Positions 21,634-34,140 are shown, numbered from the stretch's first letter. The stretch: DNA of 64,000 nt from Gymnopilus junonius (GCA_015501075.1 JADNYJ010000001.1:372001-436000); one strand, 5' to 3'. Notes: generated by a model from the letters alone, not told the origin. Made by a program: numbers and translations.

Positions 21634-23762
21634 ATGGTCCCCGCATCCAGAAACACAATCTTGCGTCTCATAAACGCCTCCCAGCACACTGCTTGCCCGT
21701 GTCATGGCTGTCGTCCACAAGGAAACCCTGCCACTCAGCTTCAAAGCATTAATCAACTACGCAGTTTCGCGACCCCTGTAAATGCTGTTGAGAAGGAATA
21801 TGCTTTTGAGGCGCGTTCCACCTGCGATCTCGCGAGTCACTGTAACCTTATGTACCTCAGGTCGCTGCTTCTAACCTGAGGTTCGGGGATGGCGTTACCG
21901 CAGAGGTCGGCATGGACCTCAAGAATATGAATGCGCGCAAGGTGGGACCACTAGGACGCGCGTTATCAAAGCACTCCTACCTATTGACGTTTATTTAGGT
22001 TGCTGTATTTACCGACCCGAATGTTGCCAAATTGCGGCCGTTGAAAACTGTATGTTATGCTTACAAGAACTTCTCATCCAAGCACTCAAAGAAATTACTA
22101 ATAGACTCTTGCTGCACTCGAAGCTCAAAGTGATCTACCTTTCGAGGTTTATGACCGAGTCGTCGCGGAACCTACTGAAGATAGCTGGCGCGACGCAATT
22201 GCATGGGCTCGTGAACACGACTTCAGCCATTTCTTAGCGTGCGTTTCACAACTCTCGATTTCTTTCGCTACTTTTCATACGTAAACCAATTACAGAGTCG
22301 GAGGAGGAAGTGTCATTGATACAGCCAAGGCAGCAAATTTGTCGGTATCTTTGTCTGTATCCCATTTTGCAATTCATAAATTACTTTTGGGGTAGGTTCT
22401 CCGTATACAAAGAGGCAGACCTGATGGATTTCATCAACGCTCCCATTGGGAAAGGGCTCCCTATTACCAAGGCTTTACTCCCCCTCATCGCGATTCCTAC
22501 GACAGCTGGTACAGGCTCAGAGACCACAGGCACTGCTATTCTTGATATCACTTCTCGTTCTTTCAAGACCGGTATTGCCAATCGCGCTATGAAGCCTGTG
22601 TTAGGCATTGTGGTATGCCTGAAATGATTTCTGCACAATGTTTCCTTCATTAAGCAAGGCCATTAGGATACCCATAACACAGAGTCTTGTCCTACCGCGG
22701 TTCATATCAGTGCTGGTCTTGATGTGCTATTCCATAGCATGGAAAGCTATACCGCCATTCCGTGAGTTAATCTTGCATTGGCACCTAATCTGCGCTTAAT
22801 TCATTTTTTATATTAAGGTATACCGAGCGTACCCCTCGTCCTGCTAATCCTATCCTGCGACCTGCATACCAAGGCAGTAACCCTGTCGCTGATATTTTCT
22901 CGCTGTGGTCACTCCAAACAACAGTTAAATATTTACCTCGCATAGCCAAGAATCGCGATGATGTCGAGGCTCGGAGACAAATGCTGTAGGCTCTGTGGCC
23001 CTCTTCCGGTGTCCATTGACCAATTACTTTATTGCTAGCCTGGCTTCATCATTTGCAGGAATTGGCTTTGGTAACGCGGGTGTTCATTTGTGCCACGGCA
23101 TGAGTTATCCTGCAAGTACCATCCTCCGGTGTCACACATGCTAATTCTAATAGAATCGATGCAGATATCTGGCCTGAACAAAAAGGGTCCTAAATACAAG
23201 CATCCGGGTTACGTGACGGATCACCCAATTATTCCTCATGGTGTTAGGTACTTGTTTTCATCTACCTTGCGGAGGGTCGTTAATTTACTGACTCTACGCC
23301 AGCGTCGCCTTAACGGGTCCAGCTGGTAAAACTTCAGAGGCTGTAGCTATTTTCTGCAGTATTAATCTTCCTCTAGTTTTCCAATTCACGGCGCCATCCT
23401 CTCCCGACCGTCATCGGCAAGCACTGGCAATCTTCAATGGAACAACTCTCTCGGACCCATCTATCACTCGGATCCCTGACCGAGAATTAGGCGCCTACCT
23501 ATACGAATCCATTGCCCGCTTCCTTGATGGCCTAGGAGTGCCCCGTGGTTTGAAGGCCATTGGGTAAACATTATCACTTTTACATTGAAACATCCTGTTC
23601 ACTACTGTGTACAGGTACAACTCGAACGACATCGAGAAGCTGGTCGAAGGCACGCTGCCTCAGAGACGTGTTCTTGATCTGGCGCCTGGTATTGGCGACG
23701 TGGTCGGGTCTGATGGAAAAGAGCATCTGACTAGGATCATGGAAAACTCGTTGGAATACTAA
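21634..23762 (+). CDS. Hydroxyacid-oxoacid transhydrogenase, iron-type alcohol dehydrogenase family
   Basis: Thirteen exons give 493 residues: 21634-21810, 21861-21941, 21999-22049, 22105-22238, 22296-22340, 22396-22612, 22667-22761, 22818-22985, 23039-23111, 23165-23247, 23303-23325, 23377-23563, 23615-23762. The N-terminus ([17 protein letters not shown]) looks like a mitochondrial presequence. Family motifs include [54 protein letters not shown] (metal ligands) and [25 protein letters not shown]1-type enzymes oxidise 4-hydroxybutyrate while reducing 2-oxoglutarate. Two introns, 21811-21860 and 23112-23164, need GC donors to keep YAFE-VAASN and MSYP-ISG intact. One exon is only 23 bases. 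Confidence 0.92.
21811..21860 (+). other. GC-AG intron (HOT intron 1)
   Basis: Donor GAG|GCGCGT, acceptor CCTCAG, 50 bases, phase 0. No GT donor nearby has phase 0; the join gives [13 protein letters not shown]. Confidence 0.7.
23112..23164 (+). other. GC-AG intron (HOT intron 9)
   Basis: Donor CCT|GCAAGT, acceptor GATGCAG, 53 bases, phase 0, giving MSYP-ISG. The GT alternative at 23116 would make a 38-base intron and insert five residues in a conserved motif. Confidence 0.75.
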
Positions 23763-23814
23763 CTTCCCTAGATGTACTATCTGCGCGATATCCTTTCAGC
23801 GCAACAATCTTGGA

Positions 23815-25111
23815 TTATGCTGTAACTTGTAACAATGTTGTCTTGTTTTTCGTTTGCCGAATAGTTGTTTCCTTGACTAGATCATCGAACTTGACCCTGG
23901 AGCCACCAAATATGTCCAGTGCACTATCGGGCGCGGTCGTTACGAACATGCCCTTCAGGTTCTGTCAATATGGCTCACCTGCCATATGTCAAGTCCACGC
24001 GTCCTTTGGACAGCCGGTCCACCAATGCAAGGTCCGAAATATCTCAGTGCAAATTTTCAATACCTTAGTCTTATTGGCAAAGTACACACAATACCTTTCG
24101 CACCACCTGCATAGGTTGTCGGAATCGTGACCCATTCGCCAAGTTCTAAATTTCCAGTTAGGTTTTCATAAGTGCTGGATAAGTTTCTGACAGACTCTGG
24201 ACGAGTTCTTGGTCAATGCCTTCACATAGGCCTTCAACATCTGCGGCATGAATCAAGAATTCACTTTAGGAGAAATTAGTCAGTTCATCAGAACATTTGT
24301 ATGAAGACTGACCTGCAGTATTCCGACAACATGTCCAGCGATTCTTTCCATTCAAAATTAAATCGTGATTGAAGTTTGCTAATAAAGGTGACCACCTTTT
24401 GACATACTCATATCTGTGACGTCTTGCCATTTGTTCATGGCGACTAGCCACTGATCTCCCCGTCTACGGCAACTGCAAGACGTTTAAATTCTCGTGAACA
24501 ACGTAAATGTGCCAGGGAGCTGACCTAACATCGACGACTAATCTGTCTTTCCCGATAGCTGCAGAGATAGCCCTGAGCCGCTCTAAGGAAAATTTGGCAT
24601 TGGGAAAGAGATAGGAAGTGACGATGACCTGCAAGGCAGATAAAACGTGTATCCAGGGAGGCATGGGAGGAGGGCATACTTTGCTAGCGCCAGCATCTAT
24701 CCAAGTCTTTGCATTGTTCTCATTTATGCCGCCGCCAATCTGCAGCCCGTCTGAGCTTTCTCTATTATCAGCAAAGGAGCAAAGAAGACAGGAAGTGTGC
24801 GTCGAACCTGGCCAGGCTGCAAGTGCATCGCGAGCGGCTTGGTCGTTTCCTGGACCGAGTTTGATGACATGTCCACCTTCTAGACTGTGTTCCTTGTAAA
24901 GTCTGGCAAACTCTGCAGAGCTCTGACTGGGCATGTTGTCAATGACTTTGAGTGATCGCACATTCGACTACAAGTGGAAGCACCTTGCAACAAAGTTGGT
25001 CTTAAGAGCTTCTGGGGACACGTCGGACAGGGTCCCGCCCACAATCTGCTTTACTTGGCCATTGTGAAGGTCGATACAGGGTCTGAATAGACTGCAGCGC
25101 GTAATGGACAT
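23815..25111 (-). CDS. HIS6: Phosphoribosylformimino-AICAR ribotide isomerase (histidine synthesis)
   Basis: Minus strand from ATG 25111, about seven introns. It catalyses the Amadori-type isomerisation of ProFAR to PRFAR, the fourth step of histidine biosynthesis. The eukaryotic HIS6 order is visible: [136 protein letters not shown] and LDIFGG. The two catalytic aspartates of the family fall in CIDLHNG and HAADVEG. The C-terminal tail after FDDLVK is unusual (ETTIRQTKN), so the last exon end is less sure. Convergent with the HOT gene, 52 bases between stops. Confidence 0.9.
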
Positions 25112-25375
25112 CGCTCAAATAATATGATAAGATGTATTGGAGATAAGATAAGATGAAGATTAAGGGCGTGTGAACAACTTTACAGTTTACACAAATAAGG
25201 TTTGGGATCCAGATGAGGGGACATCAATTTGGTCACCGCAAAGCACGACGTCCCTCAAGGTGAGTACGGTGTCCATATATCCCCTTGTCGTTGACCGCGT
25301 CTGGGTCTCAGTCTCGTACCCGTCTGACTGCTATTTCAGAGAGCTAAAACTACCTGTTGTATAGATCCCACCAAA

Positions 25376-25916
25376 ATGGCAAAAGTCAAGGCCTATGAGC
25401 TCCAATCCAAGTGCGTGAGGGATACCGTCATAAGGAGAGAAAGGGATGATGAACTCTGTTTTTAGGTCGAAGAACGACTTGTCAAAGCAACTGACCGAGT
25501 TGAAGAATGAGCTTCTTCAACTGCGAGTACAGAAGATTGCCGGTGGATCTGCTTCCAAGTTGACAAAAATGTGAGTAACGCAGATTGTTCTCATTGGTGG
25601 AAAGAGTAACATTATATTCTCTCCAGCTCTTCTGTCCGCAAATCTATTGCTCGCGTCCTGACGGTGATGAACCAGAAGGCCCGCCAAAACCTCCGCGAGT
25701 ACTACAAGAACAAGAAGTATGCGCCTCTGGATCTGCGACCCAAGAAGACAAGGGCTATCAGGCGGCGGTTGACCAAGGTGCGTGTTGTTGTTCTCTGTGG
25801 ATGAGACATGGAAGATGACTGATGATATATTGCAGCACGAAGCCTCGGTAAAGACGCTGAAGCAACGCAAGAAGGAGCAGAACTTCCCGGTCAGGAAATA
25901 CGCAGTGAAGGCGTGA
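25376..25916 (+). CDS. RPL35: 60S ribosomal protein uL29 (L35)
   Basis: Exons 25376-25410, 25466-25570, 25627-25777 and 25836-25916 give 123 residues of a small very basic protein. [56 protein letters not shown] and [20 protein letters not shown] are the conserved blocks of cytosolic uL29, which sits by the polypeptide exit tunnel and docks targeting factors. The gene is divergent from HIS6 with 264 bases between start codons. A possible 5' UTR intron ends at TATAG shortly before the ATG; this is not certain. Confidence 0.96.
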
Positions 25917-26089
25917 GGGACGATGCTGGGCGTCTACTATGGGCTATGCGTATTATGCTGTACGACGATTTGCTTGTTTCTTTGACTCTGCTATGCATGT
26001 TGTGTGATTACGTAAGAGATGAGAAAGAGAAGACGGAAAAAGGCAACTGTCATCCGAGAAGAACAAGCTGTAATATCTCCACGCTTTTT

Positions 26090-26128
26090 CTTTTTTCTTT
26101 TCTTTTTCTTTTTCTTTTTCCTCTTTCT
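26090..26128 (+). promoter_or_regulatory. Pyrimidine-rich tract upstream of the kinase start
   Basis: An almost unbroken run of T and C (repeats of TTTTTC) covers this stretch just before ATG 26138. CT-rich tracts near transcription starts are common in highly expressed fungal genes. The run also creates a spurious Phe-rich ORF and a poly-Lys ORF on the two strands. Confidence 0.45.
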
Positions 26129-26137
26129 ATCTTGTTC

Positions 26138-28455
26138 ATGTCTCCGTCCCAGCCCTTCCGGAGACAGTCCCAGTCTTCTCTGCAGAACAAGGGCGCCCGC
26201 TCTCCCCCCTCTTCCCCCGAGGTCGAGCGTCCCAGAGAGCCTTATCCCATCCCTTCCAGCAATCCTGCTAGTCAGTACACCCTCCTTGAGAAACTCGGCA
26301 CTGGTAGCTTTGGCGTCGTCTACAAGGCTATCCACAATGGCACAAACCAGGTCGTCGCTGTGAAGCAGATTGGTACGACTCTAACGTAGTCCTCTGCGGC
26401 CACTCCACACTCATTCTGCTTCCTTTGTTCCAGACCTAGAGGATTCAGACGATGACATCTCAGAAATCCAGCAGGAGATCGCCAGCCTTGCCCAGTGCGA
26501 TTCCGAATATGTTACGCGATACTATGGTTCATTTGTCGTCAATTACAAGCTTTGGATCATCATGGAGTACCTTGCAGGCGGCTCTTGTCTAGATCTCCTC
26601 AAGCCTGGCGTTTTCTCGGAAGCACATATCGCCGTCATCTGTCGTGAGCTGCTTCTCGGTCTCGACTATCTCCATAGTGAGGGCACTATCCACCGTGACA
26701 TCAAGGCTGCCAACGTCCTTCTGTCTTCATCGGGCAAGGTCAAGTTGGCCGATTTTGGTGTCGCCGCTCAACTCACCAACACTCTCCGCCATACCTTCGT
26801 GGGAACACCTTTCTGGATGGCTCCAGAAGTCATTCGCCAGGCCGGATATGACGCCAAGGCAGATATGTGGAGTTTAGGTATCACCGCCATTGAAATGGCC
26901 AAAGGGGAACCTCCGCTCGCCGAGTATCATCCCATGCGCGTTTTATTCCTCATTCCCAAAGCCAAGCCTCCCATCTTGGAGGGTCCTTTTTCTGCCACAT
27001 TCAAAGACTTTGTCGCCCAGTGCTTGACAAAGGACCCTAAACTAGTAAGCCGTTCCTTGTGGATTGTCGCGGTCCTTTTTTCACCGCGTGTTCCTTCTTT
27101 AGCGTCCGAGTGCGAACGAGCTATTGCAACACCGGTTCATTCGTACAGCCAAGAAGACGTCTTATTTGACGGAATTGATTGAGCGTTATCAGGATTACCG
27201 CGCGCGATCTCCACCCAAGGGACAAGTTAACCACCCTTCAGTACGGAGTAACGCTACATGGGATGCTAACGACACAATGAGAAGCGATTGGAACTTCGAC
27301 ACCATCAAAACAATGTCAGCCCTGGGCACGTTTAGGGGCACTGTCAACGAATTATCTATGCCTCCGGGCATGGTGATGGAGGATGATGAAGACTCTGTAT
27401 ATGATGACACTCAAAGTTCAATAGACACGGGTGCCGCTACGAAAGGAAGTGATCCTATCGTGCCTGCTACAATAGGCGTGAACGATGACGCTGCGCACTC
27501 GACGGTCATTATCAAGCCCATTCGGACGCAGGATGCACCGGCTGAAGAACCTTCAGGTACGACTTTCGTATCTTGTAGTCACCCTTCACGACATGAGGCT
27601 TAAATATCTTTTGACAGGAGCACCACCTGCTTATTCTGGTTCCGTGCGTTCGACACGTCGTGCTTCATACGCGGCTCGTACTTCCATTGACGGGGCAGGT
27701 ACTGTCCTGAGTGCGGCCGACCTGGGGACTGGTATCGACACAATACGACCTGTAAAAAAGGTTGACGGTGTAGGTTCGTTGCGCTTATCCTCAGAGTTCG
27801 TTGGAAGTATACGCAAGGAAGCTAGCGCTCCGTCCCCTCGCTCAACGACGGTGCATAGTCGGGGCACAAGTGAGATTGCGAAAGCCGGGAAATCTTTAGT
27901 GGACGAGGTCATCCTTCCGATTTTGACTACCGTGAGTTCTCCGCTTTACATTCAACGTGCCATGTTGAGCCTGTCAATAGCGAATCCATGACGATATGGA
28001 TGCTCGAGAGATCGAATCTCTCAGCATGTTACAGAGAGGTTTTGCGGAGCTGAAGGATGCAAACCCGGAACTCGCGTATAGCGTCGTCCTTGATATATTG
28101 CAGGGCATCAACGAGTACGTAAAAGTCGATCTTTCTGTTTACGCCTTACCTCATGTTGTTTCTCAGCAATCCTTCCGTGAAACAACACGTCCAAACTTCA
28201 CGAGGATTATTCCCTCACAAACGCATCATTCGCAAGAGCGAGATGACTTCAAAGGGTTTAGTCGTCACCGAAGAACAAGAAGAAACAACCGGCCTGCCCT
28301 CAGCGTCTAGTCCAGTACCCTCCATTGCGTCACAACCATCATCTCCCGTTTCTGCTCATGATTCTGCCCAACGGAAATCACCCATCGCAGAACTACTCTA
28401 CATGCGCTGGTTGGAAGGTCTGAAACTAAAGTGGCCAAACATTCTATCTTCGTAA
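26138..28455 (+). CDS. STE20-group germinal-centre kinase (Sps1/MST-like)
   Basis: Exons 26138-26372, 26434-27044, 27103-27556, 27618-27931, 27981-28114, 28167-28455. The kinase domain starts about residue 46: [15 protein letters not shown] (Gly loop), VAVKQ (ATP lysine), [11 protein letters not shown] (catalytic loop, with Asp and Lys intact), DFGVAAQL, then [16 protein letters not shown], the STE20/GCK signature in the activation segment. [14 protein letters not shown] closes the domain. The C-terminal half is Ser/Thr-rich and acidic with a final helical part ([35 protein letters not shown]). Fungal relatives act upstream of NDR kinases in polarity, septation or sporulation. The exact subfamily (Sid1, Nak1/Kic1, Sps1) is not settled from sequence alone. 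Confidence 0.9.
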
Positions 28456-29096
28456 TTTTATTTCACGTGTTTGAGGGGTTTCGTCTGACGTTGATATTGC
28501 ATTTCCTGTTCCTTTTTCCCTGTCCTTCCTTTTGGATTCGTCATCTAATATCTGTACATTTAGTAATTCCTGATTCTGCTGTGGACTTTCTCTTTCTGCT
28601 TTTTTTAAACGTATTATTTAACCCAGAATTCCCTTCGAAGTTTTCTTACTCACATCGTTCACGCCATACTCTCACGAAACTTACGACAAGATCGCATGTA
28701 TTAGGAAAAGGCAATGATATTCATGATGATTTCAAACGCTATCGTACATTCGTATTATTGAAGTTTACGAGAGAGTGGAGAGTTAAAGACTAATCTATGA
28801 TTTACATGATCCATTTCAAGTACTATTTAGAGTCCCAGGAAGACTTTCCGCTAACTATTCGTAACGATCGTGATCAATTAGACGAAGTAAGAGTAAGTAG
28901 GTGGAGTGACAAATTGTAAAACTTGTACTGAGGATGTAGTAGAAAGAGTCCCAACAAGAAGTGTAATTGGTCCATGCGTTGAAGAGCAAAATGTGACTAT
29001 TTAGTCCTAAAAGAATTCCTCTAGTCGTAGTCCGAGTAACAACGTTATTCATTAAGGAGGGCCAAGGAGAAGGATTGTCTTTGAGCCGCAAGATCT
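28456..29096. other. Convergent intergenic stretch, no gene seen
   Basis: About 640 bases between the kinase stop and the chitin deacetylase stop. It is T-rich with 3' UTR character; the 120-residue plus-strand ORF across 28431-28793 overlaps the kinase end and is Phe-rich without protein-like motifs. Confidence 0.5.
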
Positions 29097-30718
29097 TTAT
29101 ACGCACAACGAGATCACACCGGCAAGCACTAGGGCCGAGTGGGTGGTGTATAATGGCGAAAAGTTATCTCGTAATGTCCTGGCAGAGCTCGTCTGGGCCT
29201 TGGCTCCGGAAAGGTTCTGGCCGGATGAGCTAGAGGATGAGGCCGCTGTAGAGGTCGACGATTGCGTCGAGCTCGTGGACGTGGACGTTGTCTGATTGGC
29301 CAAAAGGATGCCCATGGGTGTAACTTCGGAGGAGGAGCTTTGAGCATTGTGATACGAACTTCCGTTTCCGACGGATTGAGCGAGGGAAATAAAATTCCAA
29401 CCATTCTGTTGGATCAGAGGATAGGACTGAATGAAGCCGTTGACGGTGATATCTGTAAGTTCGTGTTCGAGAATGACAAGACCAGGATGTTTCGGGCCTG
29501 TAAAAGTCCCCAGTCAATTTCAAGTCGCTAGCGCCAGGGAGGTATAAAAAACTAACTGGACAAGAAGCCCGACATTGCTGCTTGGATAGGACCCGCGGCA
29601 GTCTGAGCCCAGTCTTCGGTGCTAATAATAATCCATAAGCTTGGTAGACTACCAATGAGATAGTATTGTACTTACTCGTGGTTCCAGATTACAGTCGTCA
29701 ATCCGAATATCTGTAAAGCAGACATCAAACATTCCGTAAGTTATGGAGCGACACGGCACCGACCTCCTTAGCAATAGCCCTAACGCGCATGTCCGAGTCG
29801 CCGTAAGGAGGCCGCCAAAATTTGGGGACGCGGCCTCCCGTCGAGTTGTGAATGATTTGCATAGTCCAACCGAACTTGCAGGCCGAATCAGACTGAGACT
29901 CAGAAGACTCAAGATCAATCATGTTGGCGTACCTGTCCTAAAAGGTCCATGTTGCTCAAGGTGGTCATGTAAGGATGCGTCCATGTGTGCACGGCGATGT
30001 CATGACCGGCATTGAAAGCTGTCAGGAATTGGGTGGGATTGTTGAGAATATTAACGCCAATCATGAAGTGGGTTGTGGTCTTGTTATTCGATTGCAAAAA
30101 ATTCACGAGTGTAGGTGTAGACTATTCAAATTTATGATAAAAATTAGCTCTCAGCACAGGGGAAGAAATCTTGATATTCACCGGAGTGGGACCATCGTCG
30201 AAGGAACTTGCAAAAACACCGTCCGGCGCGTCCCAAATATCGCCTGGAGTCACGCATTGTTCAGTCGCAGAGCAGACGGTGGGGCTATTAGGGTCATAGC
30301 CAGTAGGGTATACAGGGTTCTGATTTGGCAAATTTGAACTCTGCGGAATGTTGGGGATCTTTCCAGCCGCTACAGCTGCATTGAGCGTATTAAGCCACTC
30401 GACAGGGAGGGCACTAGGGTTGGGAGTAGATGAAGGATACGGGGCAGACCAACCTAAAGAAAAGATTAAGTACAGTATCGAAGGTAAGAAAATAAGGGGC
30501 GCCGGACTTGGGGAGCCTACTGCTGCATAAGTCGTACCATCCCCAAGTGCGTCGCGTCTGAATAGCGCGTGTACGGGATGCTCAGGATCCTGGTACCAGG
30601 TCTTACTGGGCAGTGACTGGGGAGATTCATGATGGTGATCGTGGGAGTAGCCTAACGCTGGCACTGCTGCAGTACGAAAAGCATGGAAGAAAATAAGAGA
30701 AATTATAGGGTAAATCAT
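29097..30718 (-). CDS. Chitin deacetylase (NodB/CE4 polysaccharide deacetylase), probably GPI-anchored
   Basis: Minus strand from ATG 30718 ([20 protein letters not shown] signal peptide) to TAA 29097, with about six introns. CE4 motifs: SFDDGPT (catalytic base and metal Asp), HTWTHPYM (metal histidines), RPPYGD (motif 3), then [11 protein letters not shown] and LVILEHE. The enzyme would deacetylate cell-wall chitin to chitosan. The C-terminus is a Ser/Thr-rich stalk ([20 protein letters not shown]) followed by a hydrophobic end [13 protein letters not shown], typical of a GPI signal. An extra N-terminal region of about 130 residues precedes the catalytic domain, as in other fungal wall deacetylases. 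Confidence 0.92.
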
Positions 30719-30969
30719 AGCGATGGAAGATGACACGAGTCGAGGTGAACTTGGTCACGGACGTAGCCAACTCTGAGAGCGCAATGGCCAGGAAAATCAG
30801 AGATGAAGGGATCCGCTGAGGGAAGAACCACTTGGTGCAGCCTGCACGAAATGAGGGTGGTGGGGAAAGAGAGGCAGGGACGGACAGCACGCAGACGATC
30901 CATCGAGGAGGACTCGCATTTTGTATCTAGTCCGTCCGGGGTAAACCTAGGCGATCAACAATTACATAT

Positions 30970-31391
30970 TCAGACCACACCGCATTTTGTCCAGTCGAGC
31001 TTTCCGTTGGCCATAGTAAATAGGAAATGCCCAAGGATGTCATTCTTTGAAACAGAATGACTTATTCCGCCATAACCTTCTCCATTTCCAAAATTACAAA
31101 GTAGGGTGCGGTCCAGAGGGCCATCCGCAAAACACACGGGCTCATGATTTCTCTTCCAAGTGCTGTATGGTCGAATGAAACCAATGTAATTGCCGAAAAG
31201 TACGGCGCAAGGAGGCCATTGAAAAGCGCTGGAATAGAAATAGCACAAGGTGGCTGGGTCGGAATCTCGGATTTCTGGATCCGGTGTGCCTGCCGAATTG
31301 CCGCCACACAAATGTCGTAAACTCTCAGAGGCTTTCGTCCCTCATTTGACAAACCTTGCCTAGTCTGCTTCATTTTCTTCGATAGTAGCAT
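30970..31391 (-). other. Ambiguous minus-strand coding candidate with two overlapping open frames
   Basis: Between the chitin deacetylase and TFIIF alpha genes two overlapping minus-strand frames stay open. One starts at ATG 31391 (MLLSKKMKQTRQG, 109 residues, ending 31062). The other is open from about 31330 to TGA 30970 without its own ATG and reads CYFYSSAFQWPPCAVLFGNY and later GNGEGYGGISHS, which looks more protein-like and cysteine-bearing. Neither is recognised. A spliced gene using parts of both, or no gene, are both possible. The remaining DNA at 30719-30969 and 31392-31735 shows nothing further. Confidence 0.25.
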
Positions 31392-31735
31392 CGTTGCTTA
31401 CGCCCACATTTCGTCACTATCGACCTCTCTTTCGCCCTATTCGTTAGATCTCCCGTGATTGCCATCCTTCTCAGATCAATTTAACCCCTATCTATTCTCG
31501 AGCAGTCGTCAGAGCGCCAGCACGACAGCATTCACCTTTACTTTTGTGCATGTCAGTTTTTTACTCTGACTGTGTTTATGTCGGGGGATGTCAAACGAGT
31601 ACACCGCATACCAGGCCCTTGTTATGTACCAGGTCTATCCTAGTTTATACAAAGAAATTGAAATGAATTCCAAATGAAAACCTGACGACTTTAGGGTCAA
31701 GTGGTGGCTGGAGGTGATGGTGCCGAAGACCCTGC

Positions 31736-33848
31736 TCACTTAGGCACCAGCACACCGTTTTTTAACTGAGCGTGCTTTCTGACCATCGCGGAGAATTCCT
31801 GCTTCTTTTCCTGGTCTGTCAAATACGGAGTAAAGTGATGGATACAGTCTCTCGTCGTTGCATTCGCTGTGGTCTTCAGCCACTCCAACAGCAAAGACTC
31901 CAGCTCGGGAGAAGACACCGCGATGGGAGCAACAGCAGGAGCAGACTTGCGCTTCTTCGGCTTGGGTACACCATTAATGCCGTTCACAGGACTAGTAGGT
32001 TTCTCGGGTTGATCCTCCGCCTTGCGCTTCATCCCAGCTTTTGCCCCGTTTACGCCATCAACGGCCACTGGACTTGCAGCCCTACTTCTGGGACCAAGTG
32101 GGCTGTTTCCTCGGCTCACATTCAAAGGCTTTGGTTTTGGTATTTTCGGGCTAGTTGCCCGCTTAGCAACCACTGAATGACCCCCATGGCTGGGTGACAC
32201 TGTTGGAGATGCTGCACGAGATCCAGGTGCCAGAGGTGCCGCCGGACGAGGACCAGGTGCTGCAGGTTTTGGAGTTTGAGCTCTGGATTCAATTTTCTGC
32301 TGCTGTTCTTGTATAGCAGAAGTAGCGGTAGCGATAGGCTCTTCTTCTTCGTCTTCCTCCTCCTACAAATCATCAGAGACTGCTGGAATATGGGACATGC
32401 GGATATGGACAATAACTTACAGAACTCGCATAAGGGTTCTTCTCCTCGTCAGATTCGTATACATCGTTCCCCTCACGATTTCGTATTAATTTCTGCATTG
32501 CTTTCGCTTGCTTGCTTGTTGCAGGCTGCTCTTCCTCTTCGTCAGACTCATCGACACCCGCGTCCCTTTGTTTGTTGGCATTCTTGTACTCTTTCTTGAG
32601 TCGCTCCTATAAAATTGAAAAGTGGCGTGACGCAATAAAAATATTTAATAAAGGACAAACCTCAAGTTCTTTAGCATCTTCATCTTCTTCGTCGACTTCC
32701 ATCTTCTCGTCATCATCCGCAAAATCTTCTTCGTATATCATTTCATCCAAATCGCCCTCTTCCCCAAGTTCCCGCTTTCTACGCCGTTTCATACTCTCAT
32801 CTCCCTCGTCTCCGTCATCGAACAGGTGATCCATGCCACTGTCGACGGTCTTCAGTCTGCGGCCTCCAGGCCCTAAACTCTGGCCATTGTGGCCAAGATC
32901 GTGCTTTCCTTCGGCATCGGCCTTGAACATAGCAGCAGTCGCAGCGGAAGGCGCCTTACCCTTGCGCGCAGCTAGCCACTGTTGTGGATCACGCTTTTGA
33001 CTTTGACTGTACTGCTCGGAAAAGATGTATTAGTGATAGAGACACTGTATGTAGCATGGTTAATACCAATGTTTCCATAACTGCAGTATCCGTAGGTAGG
33101 TCATGCTTTAACTTTTTCTGGAATTTGTACCACCGATGAGCTGGTACGAACTTGAAGACGTTGTTTGGAGCAGGCATGAAGAAACCATGGGTCTCCGATC
33201 TTTTCACATCTTCCATTTGCCCAACCCAGTGCTCTTTCCGATCCGGCGACGAGTCTTCCATGACCCACGGGCACCTTTCCTCCTTACGCATCTGCCTGAC
33301 CTCCTCGGGAACAAAGAACACCTGTCTCGTCTTTCTCTGGAATCTCTTCTTTGCACCAGCCTTCCCTTTATCTTTCTCTTTGCTTGGTCCTGTCCATTTG
33401 CTGATGACTGAATAGGTCTTCCTTCAGAATCGACCATGACCATCTTGCCATCCGCTCCAATGACTGGCTTCCCATCAGGTCCCAGCATCGGCCCCACAGC
33501 CACTGGAGCAACATTAGTCGCTACTTCGTCCCGCATGATGTCCTTCCTGTTGAGCTTGATAGGCGCCTGCCATTGAGATATGTCTACTGGTTTTCGCGAA
33601 TCAAACTTCATGACGTCGTATTTCCAGCCGTTGAGCATAGAGGAGAGAAGACGATATTCCGTATAAGGTCCATCTGGTAGTTTGAGCTCATCCTCGTCCT
33701 CTTCTTTCTTTTTCGGAGGGTGAGGTGGTTTCTTGCGTATTGGTTGTGTGGTTGAAGGTCCTGCCTTCTGGGGGGCTGCTTGTGGATCGCGTTTCGCGTT
33801 CTTCTTGGGGTGGAATAGCAAAGACATTGACGGCGCCTTAGGAGCCAT
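31736..33848 (-). CDS. TFG1: Transcription factor IIF alpha subunit (TFG1/RAP74), with a frame break
   Basis: Minus strand from ATG 33848. The N-terminal dimerisation part has YTEYRLLSSMLNGWKYDVMK; then VFFVPEEVRQMRKEERCPWV, the conserved WV-x-E region and GFFMPAPNNVFKFVPAHRWY. A long acidic/charged linker follows, and the last 60 residues (ELESLLLEWLKTTANATTRD, HHFTPYLTDQEKKQEFSAMV) form the winged helix that binds the FCP1 phosphatase in other species. TFIIF accompanies RNA polymerase II in initiation. The reading frame changes between about 33430 and 33400: EGRPIQ lies in one frame, KWTGPSKEKDKGK in another, with no intron of normal size between. The rest is intact over at least four exons. 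Confidence 0.9.
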
Positions 33849-34140
33849 GATTCGAGGAAATTATACAGAGGTAAGGGTTTCTAGTGCGAAAGATGTGGCT
33901 GCTGTACAAATGAAGTGGCACAGCAAGAGTGATTGTTTGACCGCCTTTGTGAGCGTAAAAGGAAAGGGACCAGCTAATGTTTGGCGAAGTCTATGTTGTC
34001 TTTCAATTACAGCAGCAGCAAATACATACAAACAGAAAACTGAGAACGTCTCTGTCCATTATGTATTGAAAATCAAATTGAAATGACAAATGTGACCAGC
34101 TATATACAAGGCGACGAATAAATACGAGCAGCGAAGAATA

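Noticed and set aside
23116..23153. GT-AG alternative for HOT intron 9
   Set aside because: Only 38 bases and it inserts five residues into the conserved MSYPISG motif; the GC donor fits better.
26019..26335. Poly-Phe plus-strand and poly-Lys minus-strand ORFs
   Set aside because: Produced by the pyrimidine tract before the kinase gene.
28431..28793. 120-residue plus-strand ORF after the kinase
   Set aside because: Overlaps the kinase end in another frame, Phe-rich, no motif; looks like 3' UTR.
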